64,000 nucleotides of DNA from Pseudomonas tritici (GTDB lineage: Bacteria > Pseudomonadota > Gammaproteobacteria > Pseudomonadales > Pseudomonadaceae): positions 5,146,001 through 5,210,000 of the forward strand of contig NZ_CP077084.1 of the NCBI RefSeq assembly GCF_014268275.3, written 5' to 3'. The translations under genes and the position numbers were made by a program. Below the pieces are notes generated by a model that saw nothing but the letters and a program-made list of their open reading frames with translations, made no database searches and had not been told where the DNA came from. Positions 36,749-45,664 of this stretch are shown in pieces (the first letter of the stretch is position 1; the number at the start of each line of letters is the position of its first letter).

Positions 36749-38515
36749 ATGATCGTGATCCCTCGCCCCCTGCGCCTGACCTTCTACTCCTTGCTGATCA
36801 TCGCCGGTGCGGTGCTGGCCGCGGCCTTGGCCACACGCCATGCTGAACGCCAGGCCTTGGTGGACGATGCGGCCCGTGCCAATCAGCAACTCGCGCTGTA
36901 TGCCAACTCACTGCATACCCTGATCGAACGCTACCGCGCGCTGCCGGCTGTGCTGGCGCTGGACTCGGAGATGATCAATGCCTTGAAAAGGCCGGTGGAT
37001 GCTCAAACCCAGGACGTACTGAACCGCAAGCTCGAACGCATAAACGGTGCCGCGCAATCGTCCACCCTGGAATTGATGGACCGCACCGGCCTCGCCGTTG
37101 CCGCCAGCAACTGGAACCTGCCGAGCAGCTATGTCGGCCATAACTACGCCTTCCGGCCGTATTTCAGCCAGACCCTGAGCCAGGGCACCGGGCGTTTTTA
37201 CGCGGTCGGCGTGACCACTGGCATACCGGGTTACTTTCTCTCCAGCGCCGTGGTGGATGAGCACGAACAGTTCCTGGGCGCCATGGTGGTCAAGCTGGAG
37301 TTCCCCGAACTTGAGCGTGAGTGGGCCCAGGGCAATGACCTGCTGCTGGTCAGCGACGCGCGTGGCATCGTGTTTATCGCCAATCAACAGGGCTGGCGTT
37401 ATCGCAACCTGCGGCCGCTGTCGGCCAGCGATCTCGCCGAACTCAAGGCCACCCGCCAATACGACAAAAAACACCTGCAGCCGCTGGACACCCAGACGCT
37501 GCAACGCTTTGACGAAAACAGCCACTTGATGCGCGTCAACGGCCCGGACGGTAACGCCAATTACATTTGGGAATCCCTGCCGCTGAAGGCCGAAGGCTGG
37601 ACCCTGCACCTGCTGCGTAAACCGCAGTTCGCTTTTGAGGACCAGCGCAACGCCGGCCTCGCCGCCGCCGGCTCCTGGCTGGCGCTGGTGTTCCTGGTGC
37701 TGTTCCTGACCCAACGCTGGCGCCTGGCTCGCCTGCGCCAGCGCAGCCGCGAAGAGCTTGAGCAACTGGTGGAAGAACGCACCCAGGCGCTGCGCACCGC
37801 CCAGGATGGCCTGGTGCAGTCGGCCAAATTGGCGGCACTGGGGCAAATGTCCGCCGCCCTCGCCCATGAAATCAATCAGCCGCTGACGGCCCAGCGCATG
37901 CAGTTGGCCACCTTGCGCCTGCTGCTGGATCACGGCCGCGTCAACGACGCCTACAAGGCGCTCACGCCGCTGGACGACATGCTCACGCGCATGGCCGCGC
38001 TCACCGGCCACCTCAAGACCTTCGCGCGCAAAAGCCCGAGCGGCCTGCGTGAGCGCCTGGACTTGGCCACCGTGGTCGATCAGTCCTTGCACCTGCTCGA
38101 CGCACGCTTGCGTGATGAAGCCATCGGCGTCGTGCTGGACCTGACCCGCCCCGCCTGGGTCCGTGGCGATGCAATCCGCCTGGAACAGGTGCTGATCAAC
38201 CTGCTGCGCAACGCGCTCGACGCCATGGCCGACAAACCACGCAAACGTCTGGAAATCCGCCTGCACGCCGATGAACAACTGTGGCAACTCACCGTCAGCG
38301 ACAGCGGCGGCGGGATTGCCGAAGAACACCTGAACAGCGTGTTCGACCCGTTCTTCACCACCAAGCCGGTGGGTGACGGGCTCGGCTTGGGGCTGGCAGT
38401 GTCCTACGCTATCGTGCACGAACTGGGCGGCCGCCTGGTCGCCGCCAACCGTGGCGACGGCGCGGTTTTCACCCTGACCCTGCCTATCGCGCTGGAGACG
38501 CCCGACCTATGTTGA
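36749..38515 (+). CDS. sensor histidine kinase, MifS/DctB-like
   Basis: 588-residue membrane kinase of the DctB type. TM1 is residues 9-29. The periplasmic region (about 30-300) is PDC/dCache-like with YVGHNYAFRPYFSQTLSQG and GIPGYFLSSAV, the layout of C4/C5-dicarboxylate sensors. TM2 is about 302-322, followed by a coiled coil. The phospho-acceptor histidine is in AALAHEINQPLTAQRMQL, with N box LINLLRNALDAM, G1 SDSGGGI and FFTTKPVGDGLGLGLAVS. It overlaps the response regulator by 7 bases and precedes the alpha-ketoglutarate-type transporter. In PAO1, MifS/MifR control the PA5530 transporter, so that is the likely role. The start at 36749 is inferred from the basic cap before TM1. Confidence 0.9.
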   Translation: MIVIPRPLRLTFYSLLIIAGAVLAAALATRHAERQALVDDAARANQQLALYANSLHTLIERYRALPAVLALDSEMINALKRPVDAQTQDVLNRKLERINGAAQSSTLELMDRTGLAVAASNWNLPSSYVGHNYAFRPYFSQTLSQGTGRFYAVGVTTGIPGYFLSSAVVDEHEQFLGAMVVKLEFPELEREWAQGNDLLLVSDARGIVFIANQQGWRYRNLRPLSASDLAELKATRQYDKKHLQPLDTQTLQRFDENSHLMRVNGPDGNANYIWESLPLKAEGWTLHLLRKPQFAFEDQRNAGLAAAGSWLALVFLVLFLTQRWRLARLRQRSREELEQLVEERTQALRTAQDGLVQSAKLAALGQMSAALAHEINQPLTAQRMQLATLRLLLDHGRVNDAYKALTPLDDMLTRMAALTGHLKTFARKSPSGLRERLDLATVVDQSLHLLDARLRDEAIGVVLDLTRPAWVRGDAIRLEQVLINLLRNALDAMADKPRKRLEIRLHADEQLWQLTVSDSGGGIAEEHLNSVFDPFFTTKPVGDGLGLGLAVSYAIVHELGGRLVAANRGDGAVFTLTLPIALETPDLC

Positions 38516-39834
38516 ACGCGGTGATTGTGGTCGACGACGAAGCCAGCATCCGAACGGCGGTCGAGCAGTGGTTGAGCCTGTCTGGGTTTGAGGTGCAGTT
38601 GTTCAGCCGCGCCGAAGAATGCCTGGCGAAACTGCCCAAGGACTTTCCCGGGGTGATCCTGAGCGACGTACGCATGCCGGGTCTCAGCGGCCTGGAACTG
38701 TTGGCCGAGGTGCAGCGCCGTGATGCGGATTTGCCGGTGATATTGCTGACCGGCCACGGCGATGTGCCGATGGCCGTCGACGCCATGCGCGACGGTGCCT
38801 ACGACTTCCTGGAAAAACCCTTCAGCCCCGACGCCCTGCTCAACAGCCTGCGCCGCGCCCTGGACAAGCGTGGCTTGATCCTGGAAAACCGTCGTCTGCA
38901 CCAACAGGCCGATCATCGCGCACAGTTGGAGTCGACCCTTTTAGGCGTGTCTCGAGGGTTGCAGACCCTGCGCCGCCAGGTGCTGGATTTGGCGAGCCTG
39001 CCGGTCAATGTACTGATCCGTGGCGAGACCGGCAGTGGCAAGGAGCTGGTTGCCCGTTGCCTGCATGACTTCGGCCCACGGGCGAAAAAACCCTTTGTGG
39101 CACTCAACTGCGCGGCAATCCCCGAGCAGTTGTTCGAGGCCGAGCTGTTCGGCCACGAAAGCGGCGCATTCACCGGTGCCCAGGGCAAGCGCATCGGCAA
39201 ACTGGAATACGCCCACGGCGGCACGCTGTTCCTCGATGAAATCGAAAGCATGCCGCTGGCCCAGCAGGTGAAACTGCTGCGCGTGTTGCAGGAACAGAAG
39301 CTCGAACGACTGGGCTCCAACCAAAGTATCCACGTGGATCTGCGCATCATCGCCGCCACCAAACCGGACCTGCTGGAAGAGGCCCGCGCCGGGCGCTTTC
39401 GCGAAGACTTGGCCTACCGATTGAACGTCGCGCAATTGCGCCTGCCGCCCTTGCGTGAGCGCCGGGAAGATATCCCGTTGCTGTTCGACCACTTCTCACA
39501 GAGTGCCGCCGAACGCCTGGGCCGCCGTGTTGAACCGCTGAGCGCTGCGCAACTGGGGCGCCTGCTCAGCCATGACTGGCCGGGCAATGTGCGTGAATTG
39601 GCCAACGTCGCCGAGCGCCAGGTACTTGGCCTTGGCGAGCCGGAGCCGGAAGGCGTCGAGGCCGGGCAATCGTTGGCGGCGCAGCAGGAGGCGTTTGAAG
39701 CGCATTGCCTTAAAGCTGCGCTGGCGCGGCACAAGGGCGATATCAAGGCCGTGCTGGCCGAGCTGCAACTGCCTCGGCGAACCTTGAATGAAAAGATGCA
39801 GCGGCATGGGTTGGTGCGGGAGATGTTTCTCTAG
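38509..39834 (+). CDS. sigma-54-dependent response regulator, MifR/DctD-like
   Basis: 441-residue enhancer-binding protein. The receiver domain (1-120) has the DDE acidic pocket, a phospho-acceptor Asp in VILSDVRMPG and K in EKPF. The AAA+ domain (about 145-380) has Walker A GETGSGKELVARC, the sigma-54 contact GAFTGA and Walker B GGTLFLDEI. A Fis-type helix-turn-helix ends the protein (HKGDIKAVLAELQLPRRTLNEKM). It is cotranscribed with the kinase and probably activates the transporter gene next to it, from the sigma-54 promoter described below. Confidence 0.93.
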   Translation: MLNAVIVVDDEASIRTAVEQWLSLSGFEVQLFSRAEECLAKLPKDFPGVILSDVRMPGLSGLELLAEVQRRDADLPVILLTGHGDVPMAVDAMRDGAYDFLEKPFSPDALLNSLRRALDKRGLILENRRLHQQADHRAQLESTLLGVSRGLQTLRRQVLDLASLPVNVLIRGETGSGKELVARCLHDFGPRAKKPFVALNCAAIPEQLFEAELFGHESGAFTGAQGKRIGKLEYAHGGTLFLDEIESMPLAQQVKLLRVLQEQKLERLGSNQSIHVDLRIIAATKPDLLEEARAGRFREDLAYRLNVAQLRLPPLRERREDIPLLFDHFSQSAAERLGRRVEPLSAAQLGRLLSHDWPGNVRELANVAERQVLGLGEPEPEGVEAGQSLAAQQEAFEAHCLKAALARHKGDIKAVLAELQLPRRTLNEKMQRHGLVREMFL

Positions 39835-39850
39835 CGACCTTCAGACCGCC

Positions 39851-39923
39851 ATCGCAGGCAAGCCAGCTCCCACATTTTGAACTGTGAATACATTTCCAAT
39901 GTGGGAGCTGGCTTCCCTGCGAT
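39851..39923. repeat. REP pair (REPIN), GTGGGAGCTGGCTTGCCTGCGAT type
   Basis: 24-base arms at 39851-39874 and 39900-39923, one mismatch, between the regulator and the transporter's enhancer region. Confidence 0.9.
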
Positions 39924-39939
39924 GAGGCCCGTGCCCATA

Positions 39940-39985
39940 AGCGGTTTTCCGCTCATCACCTGAAAATCATCAGCGACTTTCCGCT
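39940..39985 (+). promoter_or_regulatory. twin upstream activator dyads for the transporter promoter
   Basis: Two related dyads: AGCGGTTTTCCGCT at 39940-39953 and AGCGACTTTCCGCT at 39972-39985. Their centres are 32 bases apart, close to three helical turns, and they lie about 45-90 bases upstream of the -24 element. This is the usual arrangement of tandem enhancer sites for a DctD/MifR-type activator. Confidence 0.7.
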
Positions 39986-40028
39986 CAAAAAAATCCTGTA
40001 ACCCTTCTATTCCGGGCCTTCATCTACC

Positions 40029-40044
40029 TGGCACAGCTCCTGCT
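40029..40044 (+). promoter_or_regulatory. sigma-54 promoter of the dicarboxylate transporter gene
   Basis: TGGCAC at 40029 and CTGCT starting 11 bases on give the -24/-12 GG...GC arrangement with exact spacing; the only mismatch to the TTGC core is the first base. It ends about 64 bases before the transporter ATG. An adjacent enhancer-binding regulator gene strengthens the call. Confidence 0.82.
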
Positions 40045-40107
40045 ATAGCCCAAGCCAGGCAGTGCTCAAGCACGCTCCACAAAAACAATTAGATGAAGGA
40101 TCCTTTA

Positions 40108-41427
40108 ATGGATAACTCCAACTCCCTGCCTCTGGGGTCGGCGGCTGCGCCGGCAAAAGCACGCACCACGTCCAGCCGGATCAAATCGATCTTCAGCGGA
40201 TCGGTCGGCAACATGGTCGAATGGTACGACTGGTACGTCTACGCCGCCTTCTCGCTGTACTTCGCCAAAGCCTTCTTCCCGAAAGGCGACACCACCGCCC
40301 AATTGCTCAACACCGCCGCGATCTTCGCTGTGGGTTTCCTGATGCGCCCGATCGGTGGCTGGCTGATGGGCCTGTACGCCGACAAAGTCGGGCGTAAAAA
40401 AGCCCTGATGGCCTCGGTCTACCTGATGTGCTTCGGCTCGCTGCTGATTGCCCTGAGCCCGGGTTATGAAATGATTGGCATCGGTGCGCCGATCCTGCTG
40501 GTGTTTGCCCGTTTACTGCAGGGGCTGTCGGTCGGCGGCGAATACGGCACCTCCGCCACTTACCTCAGCGAGATGGCAACCAAGGAACGTCGTGGTTTCT
40601 ACTCCAGCTTCCAGTACGTGACCCTGATTTCGGGCCAGCTCATCGCCCTGGCCGTACTGATCGTGCTGCAACAGGTATTGACCACCGAGCAGCTGTACGC
40701 GTGGGGCTGGCGTATCCCGTTCGCCATCGGCGCCCTGTGCGCAGTCGTCGCGCTGTACCTGCGTCGCGGCATGGAAGAAACCGAGTCGTTCACCAAGAAG
40801 GAAAAAGCCAAGGAAAGCGCGATGCGCACCTTGATGCGCCACCCCAAGGAACTGATGACCGTGGTCGGCCTGACCATGGGCGGTACCCTGGCGTTCTACA
40901 CCTACACCACCTACATGCAGAAATACCTGGTGAACACCGTCGGCATGAGCATTTCCGACTCCACCACCATCTCGGCGGCGACGCTGTTTCTGTTCATGTG
41001 CCTGCAACCGATCGTCGGCGGGCTGTCGGATAAAGTCGGTCGTCGGCCAATCCTGATCGCCTTCGGTATCCTCGGCACGCTGTTCACCGTGCCGATCCTC
41101 ACCACGCTGCACACCATCCAGAGCTGGTGGGGCGCGTTCTTCCTGATCATGGCAGCCCTGATCATCGTCAGCGGCTACACCTCGATCAACGCCGTGGTGA
41201 AGGCCGAGCTGTTCCCGACCGAAATCCGCGCCCTGGGTGTGGGCCTGCCGTATGCCCTGACGGTGTCGATCTTCGGCGGTACCGCTGAATACATCGCGCT
41301 GTGGTTCAAGAGCATCGGCATGGAAACCGGTTACTACTGGTATGTGACGGCGTGTATTGCGGTGTCATTGGTGGTCTACGTGACGATGAAAGACACGCGC
41401 AAACACTCGCGTATCACCACGGACTAA
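40108..41427 (+). CDS. MHS-family alpha-ketoglutarate/dicarboxylate MFS transporter
   Basis: 439-residue MFS permease of the metabolite:H+ symporter family. Twelve membrane segments are expected. The family motif GNMVEWYDWYVYAAFSLYFAKAFFP lies at TM1 (about 36-60), and the MFS loop GLYADKVGRKKAL follows TM2-3, repeated in the second half as GLSDKVGRRPIL. FARLLQGLSVGGEYG is in TM4. The sequence resembles KgtP/PA5530-type alpha-ketoglutarate carriers. The start is the ATG at 40108, after AAGGA; the ATG at 40093 is less likely. Regulation from the sigma-54 promoter by the neighbouring two-component pair is inferred. Confidence 0.92.
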   Translation: MDNSNSLPLGSAAAPAKARTTSSRIKSIFSGSVGNMVEWYDWYVYAAFSLYFAKAFFPKGDTTAQLLNTAAIFAVGFLMRPIGGWLMGLYADKVGRKKALMASVYLMCFGSLLIALSPGYEMIGIGAPILLVFARLLQGLSVGGEYGTSATYLSEMATKERRGFYSSFQYVTLISGQLIALAVLIVLQQVLTTEQLYAWGWRIPFAIGALCAVVALYLRRGMEETESFTKKEKAKESAMRTLMRHPKELMTVVGLTMGGTLAFYTYTTYMQKYLVNTVGMSISDSTTISAATLFLFMCLQPIVGGLSDKVGRRPILIAFGILGTLFTVPILTTLHTIQSWWGAFFLIMAALIIVSGYTSINAVVKAELFPTEIRALGVGLPYALTVSIFGGTAEYIALWFKSIGMETGYYWYVTACIAVSLVVYVTMKDTRKHSRITTD

Positions 41428-41430
41428 AAA

Positions 41431-41534
41431 TGTGGGAGCGGCGGTGCGACGATTCGACTTGCCCGCGATAGCGGTGGTTCAGTCGAAGTTGTATTCACTG
41501 ACCGAAAGCTATCGCGGGCAAGCCCGCTCCCACA
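41431..41534. repeat. REP pair with one extended arm
   Basis: Right arm GCTATCGCGGGCAAGCCCGCTCCCACA (41508-41534) is a normal REP. In the left arm (41431-41472) the TGTGGGAGCGG and CTTGCCCGCGATAGC halves are separated by about 15 extra bases (CGGTGCGACGATTCGA). It lies between the transporter and flavin-reductase genes. Confidence 0.88.
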
Positions 41535-41577
41535 TTGGGTATGATGTGCTCCCGAGAATTGAGAACAGAACCCGGCC

Positions 41578-42210
41578 ATGTCCGACGATATCCATTTCTA
41601 CGAACCCGCCAACGGCCACGGCCTGCCCCATGATCCGTTCAATGCCATCGTCGGTCCACGGCCGATCGGCTGGATCTCGTCCCACGACAGCGAAGGCCGC
41701 TTGAACCTGGCGCCCTATAGCTTCTTCAATGCGTTCAACTACATTCCGCCGATCATTGGGTTTTCCAGTGTCGGACGCAAAGACAGCCTGAACAACATCG
41801 AGCAGACCGGCGAGTTTGTGTGGAACCTGGCGACCCGCCCGTTGGCCGAGCAGATGAACCAGAGCTGCGCCGCCGTATCGCCAGAGGTAAACGAATTCGA
41901 GTTGTCCGGCTTGACGCCGGTGGCTTCGAAGATCGTTGGCGTGCCTCGGGTGGGCGAGAGCCCGGTGTCGTTCGAGTGCAAGGTGACGCAGATTATCCAA
42001 CTGCAGCGTGCCGACAAGGCGCTGGTGCCGAGCTGGCTGGTGCTGGGCGAGGTGGTCGCGGTGCATATCGCCAAGTGGCTGCTCAAGGATGGCATCTACG
42101 ACACCGCCGCCGCCGAGCCGATTTTACGTGGCGGCGGGCCGGCGGATTACTTCCAGCTGGGGCCTGAGGCGCTGTTCAAGATGTATCGCCCTGGTGCCAC
42201 AAAACCCTGA
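41578..42210 (+). CDS. flavin reductase-like FMN-binding protein
   Basis: 210-residue protein of the flavin reductase-like/DIM6-NTAB family. The split-barrel domain runs from HDPFNAIVGPRPIGWISS through NLAPYSFFNAFNYIPPIIGFS to ETGEFVWNLAT-like segments, which form the FMN site in relatives. Such proteins supply reduced flavin or act on small-molecule substrates; the substrate is unknown. The ATG follows a weak site. It stands alone between a REP and a convergent gene. Confidence 0.87.
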   Translation: MSDDIHFYEPANGHGLPHDPFNAIVGPRPIGWISSHDSEGRLNLAPYSFFNAFNYIPPIIGFSSVGRKDSLNNIEQTGEFVWNLATRPLAEQMNQSCAAVSPEVNEFELSGLTPVASKIVGVPRVGESPVSFECKVTQIIQLQRADKALVPSWLVLGEVVAVHIAKWLLKDGIYDTAAAEPILRGGGPADYFQLGPEALFKMYRPGATKP

Positions 42211-42247
42211 ATGGAATGAGCTCTAAATGTGGGATCGGCAGCGTTCC

Positions 42248-42493
42248 CTAGTTTTCGGCAGTTGCCCAGGTCAGCTGACCCTCTTGGTCCACATCGACCA
42301 ATCGCTCCAATTGCACAGTAGCGGCATCATCCGCATCAGAAGCAGTCTTGAACGTCTGCCCATCAAGGATCTTGTGAAACCGCGGTGCGCCCATGCCATC
42401 GAGTGCCTTGACGGCAACGGCGGCGCTGTAGCCACCTTCTCCGGGTACGACGGCGGAAACGGCTTCGTGGTGAGCAAATTGTTTACGTGCCAT
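42248..42493 (-). CDS. conserved hypothetical small protein
   Basis: 81-residue protein starting MARKQFAHHEAVSAVVPG, with no hydrophobic segment. The ATG at 42493 follows AGGA; an upstream ATG at 42526 has no good ribosome site. No domain is recognised. It is convergent with the flavin reductase gene and just downstream of the monooxygenase gene on the same strand, so the two may be cotranscribed. Confidence 0.65.
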   Translation of the reverse strand: MARKQFAHHEAVSAVVPGEGGYSAAVAVKALDGMGAPRFHKILDGQTFKTASDADDAATVQLERLVDVDQEGQLTWATAEN

Positions 42494-42534
42494 GTTGCAG
42501 GTCCTGGCCAATGGAAAGTCGGCCATTCTAAACC

Positions 42535-42876
42535 CTAACCGGCGAGTTGCAGGTACTCGCCATAGGCATTGGCGGCTGAGGCATCGGTAAAGGTCTGGAA
42601 GTCCATGCTGCGAACCACCATGTCGTTCAACAGCTCGGTAAAGATCATCAGGGCCGGAGAATTGAAGTAGGCGCTCATCGCCTGCTCGCTGCTCCAGAAG
42701 CCCGAGACCAGCCAGACATCAGGGTCGACCTGGGAATGCTGCAACGAGAATTGCAGGCAACCCTGAGCCTGGCGGCCCGGTTCGATCAAACTGCTCAAGC
42801 GTGCACCGAGTTCGGTGCTGCACCCGGTGCGGGCGCGGATAAAGGCCATATGGCTCGCGGGAATGGGGGTGGACAT
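42535..42876 (-). CDS. antibiotic biosynthesis monooxygenase-like (ABM) protein
   Basis: 113-residue dimeric alpha-beta barrel protein. FIRARTGCSTELGARLSSLIEPGRQAQGCLQFSLQHSQVDPDVWLVSGFWSS-like strands and helices (about 10-65) match the ABM fold; AMSAYFNSP continues it. ABM proteins are small cofactor-free oxygenases or stress-related proteins; no substrate is known here. GGGAGAG precedes the ATG at 42876. It is divergent from the AraC regulator, which may control it. Confidence 0.82.
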   Translation of the reverse strand: MSTPIPASHMAFIRARTGCSTELGARLSSLIEPGRQAQGCLQFSLQHSQVDPDVWLVSGFWSSEQAMSAYFNSPALMIFTELLNDMVVRSMDFQTFTDASAANAYGEYLQLAG

Positions 42877-43203
42877 GTTCGACTCTCCCGTTGAGAAGTG
42901 ATGCTCGGCAAGCACTGTGGGGGCGTGTTGCCACAGGGTCAAAGATAACGGCGCGGGTGCGGGCGCGGTTAGTCGATTCCTGCTGGCTTATTGCACAATC
43001 CTGCGAGAAGCGCAGATAGGACGTTTGGCCCCGGCATTTATTCCAAGGGCAACCGCCTTGTTTCAGGGAGATGACAGCCCCCACGATTGCCTGATTCACG
43101 ATGTGTCGCAGGATCAGGCAAGGATTGTGCAGAATCGACGTAACACTGTTTGCACGGCCGCCGCTAAGCTGACCCCATCGAAGTAGCCTGTAGAGGACGC
43201 CCC
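42877..43203. other. divergent region between the ABM and AraC genes
   Basis: 327 bases with no gene. An exact 10-base inverted repeat, GCACAATCCT (from 42993) and AGGATTGTGC (ending 43130), flanks the middle of the region, and a related CGCAGGAT lies just before the second copy. These are plausible operator half-sites for the neighbouring AraC protein. Confidence 0.5.
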
Positions 43204-44133
43204 ATGCCGTCGCCCGAACCCCGATCCCTCCCCCTCGATGCCGAGATGGAAAAGCAGCGCGCCGAACTGGCGAGCATTGTGCAGCGGCATACCTGGGAAG
43301 ACGGCTCCTACGGTACGGCAATCACCTCGCTGTACCTGAACCGCCACAACGCACCGCGCGACTTCATGCCGGTACTGGTGGAGCCGGCCCTGTGCATTCT
43401 GGCCAGCGGCAGCAAGGAAGTGCGCCTCGCCGATGAAGTGTTCGCCTACGACCCGCTCAATTACCTGGTGTTCTCGGTAGCGATGCCGGTGGCTGGCCGG
43501 ATCATGGAGGCCACGCCGCAAGACCCCAACCTGTCGATCAGGATCAACATCGACCCGGCCCAACTCACTGCGCTGATCGCGGAAGCCGGCCCGATGGGTG
43601 TGCCGTCGCGCCCGACCTCCCGTGGCATGTACGTCGACCGCATCGACAACCAGTTGCTCGACGCGGTGCTGCGCCTGGCGCGGTTGCTGGATACGCCCAA
43701 AGACATCGCCATGCTTGCGCCGCTGATCAATCGGGAAATTCTTTATCGCCTGTTGCGGGGTCCGCAGGGTTATCGGCTGTATGAAATTGCCGTTGCCAAC
43801 AGCCAGAGCCACCGAGTGAGCCAGGCGATCAAGTGGTTGAACAGCAACTACGAGCAACCGCTGCGCATCGACGACTTGGCCAGGGAAGTGAACCTGAGCG
43901 TCTCGACCTTGCACCACCGCTTCAAGGCAATTACAGCCATGAGCCCGTTGCAGTACCAGAAGCAATTGCGCTTGCAGGAAGCGCGGCGGTTGATGATTGC
44001 CGAAGGGTTGGAAGCGTCGGCGGCGGGGTATCGCGTGGGGTATGAAAGCCCGTCACAGTTCAGCCGCGAATACAGCCGGTTGTTTGGTGCGCCGCCGTTG
44101 AGGGATTTGGCTAGATTGCGCCAAAGCATCTGA
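43204..44133 (+). CDS. AraC family transcriptional regulator
   Basis: 309-residue AraC/XylS regulator. The N-terminal AraC_N-type domain (about 20-180) has EPALCILASGSKEVRLADEVF and NYLVFSVAMPVAG. The C-terminal double helix-turn-helix (about 205-305) has IDDLAREVNLSVSTLHHRFKA and the second motif AGYRVGYESPSQFSREYSRLFG. AGAGGA precedes the ATG. It is divergent from the ABM and small-protein genes, and so may regulate that unit. The effector is unknown. Confidence 0.9.
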   Translation: MPSPEPRSLPLDAEMEKQRAELASIVQRHTWEDGSYGTAITSLYLNRHNAPRDFMPVLVEPALCILASGSKEVRLADEVFAYDPLNYLVFSVAMPVAGRIMEATPQDPNLSIRINIDPAQLTALIAEAGPMGVPSRPTSRGMYVDRIDNQLLDAVLRLARLLDTPKDIAMLAPLINREILYRLLRGPQGYRLYEIAVANSQSHRVSQAIKWLNSNYEQPLRIDDLAREVNLSVSTLHHRFKAITAMSPLQYQKQLRLQEARRLMIAEGLEASAAGYRVGYESPSQFSREYSRLFGAPPLRDLARLRQSI

Positions 44134-44149
44134 CCGGATGAAGATCAAC

Positions 44150-44179
44150 ATGTGGGAGCTGGCTTGCCTGCTCCCACAT
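44150..44179. repeat. collapsed REP hairpin
   Basis: TGTGGGAGCTGGCTTGCCTG followed at once by CTCCCACA, so the hairpin is much shorter than a full REP pair; it may be a deletion derivative. It separates convergent araC and gtrS. Confidence 0.75.
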
Positions 44180-44194
44180 TGGCCTCGCGTGTGT

Positions 44195-45664
44195 TCAATC
44201 GAGGCCGCGGGGGAGCTGCAGGGTCACGCGCAACCCGCCCTCACGCAGGTTCTGCAAACTCACTTCACCGCCATGGCTGTGGGCAATGTTGCGCGCAATC
44301 CCTAGTCCCAAGCCGTAACCCTGCTGGTGCCCTGCCAGACGGAAGTGCGGTTCAAACACTTGCTCCAGCCGCTGCTCCGGAACCCCAGGCCCCTCGTCAT
44401 CCACATGCAGGATGAACTCCGCGCCGTTGTCCTCGATGTGCAAATGCGCGTTCTGCCCGTACTTCAACGCGTTGTCGATCAGGTTGCCGATGCAACGCTT
44501 GAGCGCCAGCGGCTTGCCCGGATAAGGGGTCAGTGCGCGGCCATGCTGGGTGACGCGGCCATTGCCGTTGGGCGCCAGGTACGGTTCCACCAGGCAGTCG
44601 AGCACGTGGTTCAGGTCCACCGGCTCGATATTTTCGTGAATATCGGTGTCTTTCACGCATTGCAGCGCGCCTTTCACCAGCAACTCTAGTTCATCAAGAT
44701 CGCGGCCGAATTTGGTTTGCAGGTTTTCGTCTTCAAGCAGTTCCACGCGCAGGCGCAGACGGGTAATCGGTGTGCGCAAATCATGGGAAATGGCGCTGAA
44801 CAACTGGCTGCGCTCGGTCAGGTAGCGGCTGATACGTTCGCGCATCGCGTTGAACGCACGGCCCACTTCCACCACTTCGCTGCCGCCGCCTTCGGCTACC
44901 GGCTCTACGTCAGCCCCCAGGGACATATCCCGCGCCGCCCGCGCCAGGCGTTTAAGGGGCCGACTCTGCCAGTGCACCAGCAAGCCGATAAACAGCAGCA
45001 GGAAACCGCTGGTCAGCACGATAAACCACACTTGCTGGGACGGCAGGCCTTGTTCCTCAAGACTGGTGTAGGGCTCGGGCAGCAGCGAAGCAATGTACAG
45101 CCATTCGCCCGGGGCGAGCTGGATCTGGGTCACCAGCACGGGCGGGTTCACCGGTTCCAGGGTCAACGCGTAATGCGCCCAGGAACGCGGCAACTCGTCG
45201 AGTTTCAGGCCAGCATTGAAGATGCGCAGGTCTTCGGCGCTGACAAACTCCACCGAGATGTGCACGTCGGCGCCGAGGGTCTGGCGCAGCACTTCATCCA
45301 CGGCCACCAGCACGGCATGCTTGCGCGGGGTCTCCGGCAAGACCTCCATGTCCAGCGGTCGGTCGTTGAGGGTTACCACGAAGCGGGTGCCGCCCATGCT
45401 GCGCAATTGGTCCAGGACCAACGGGCGATACGCCACCGGCAACGAACGGAAGTAGCTCACGCTGGCGGTCATCGAATGCGCCAGGCTACGGGCGCTGGTG
45501 ACCAGGCCCTCGAGCTGGGTGGCGCGCAACTGCGACACCCAGATCACGCTGGACAGCGCCTGGGCAAACAACACCGCCAGCAGCGTCAGCAGCAGCATGC
45601 GCCCCAGCAGCGAGCGCGGCACCGGGAAACGGCGGCGGCGCTCGGTCACATGTTCAGTGGGCAT
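44195..45664 (-). CDS. gtrS: glucose-responsive sensor histidine kinase GtrS
   Basis: 489-residue sensor kinase. TM1 is residues 22-42. The periplasmic domain spans about 43-245; GtrS-type kinases are known to sense 2-ketogluconate and 6-phosphogluconate. TM2 is about 212-235, then HAMP. The phospho-acceptor is in FSAISHDLRTPITRLRLRVE, with N box IGNLIDNALKYG, G1 VDDEGPGVP and G2 GYGLGLGIARNIA. It overlaps the response regulator by about 11 bases. The ATG at 45664 is preferred over a TTG three codons upstream. The four-gene order with gltR, glk and edd supports the name. Confidence 0.92.
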   Translation of the reverse strand: MPTEHVTERRRRFPVPRSLLGRMLLLTLLAVLFAQALSSVIWVSQLRATQLEGLVTSARSLAHSMTASVSYFRSLPVAYRPLVLDQLRSMGGTRFVVTLNDRPLDMEVLPETPRKHAVLVAVDEVLRQTLGADVHISVEFVSAEDLRIFNAGLKLDELPRSWAHYALTLEPVNPPVLVTQIQLAPGEWLYIASLLPEPYTSLEEQGLPSQQVWFIVLTSGFLLLFIGLLVHWQSRPLKRLARAARDMSLGADVEPVAEGGGSEVVEVGRAFNAMRERISRYLTERSQLFSAISHDLRTPITRLRLRVELLEDENLQTKFGRDLDELELLVKGALQCVKDTDIHENIEPVDLNHVLDCLVEPYLAPNGNGRVTQHGRALTPYPGKPLALKRCIGNLIDNALKYGQNAHLHIEDNGAEFILHVDDEGPGVPEQRLEQVFEPHFRLAGHQQGYGLGLGIARNIAHSHGGEVSLQNLREGGLRVTLQLPRGLD

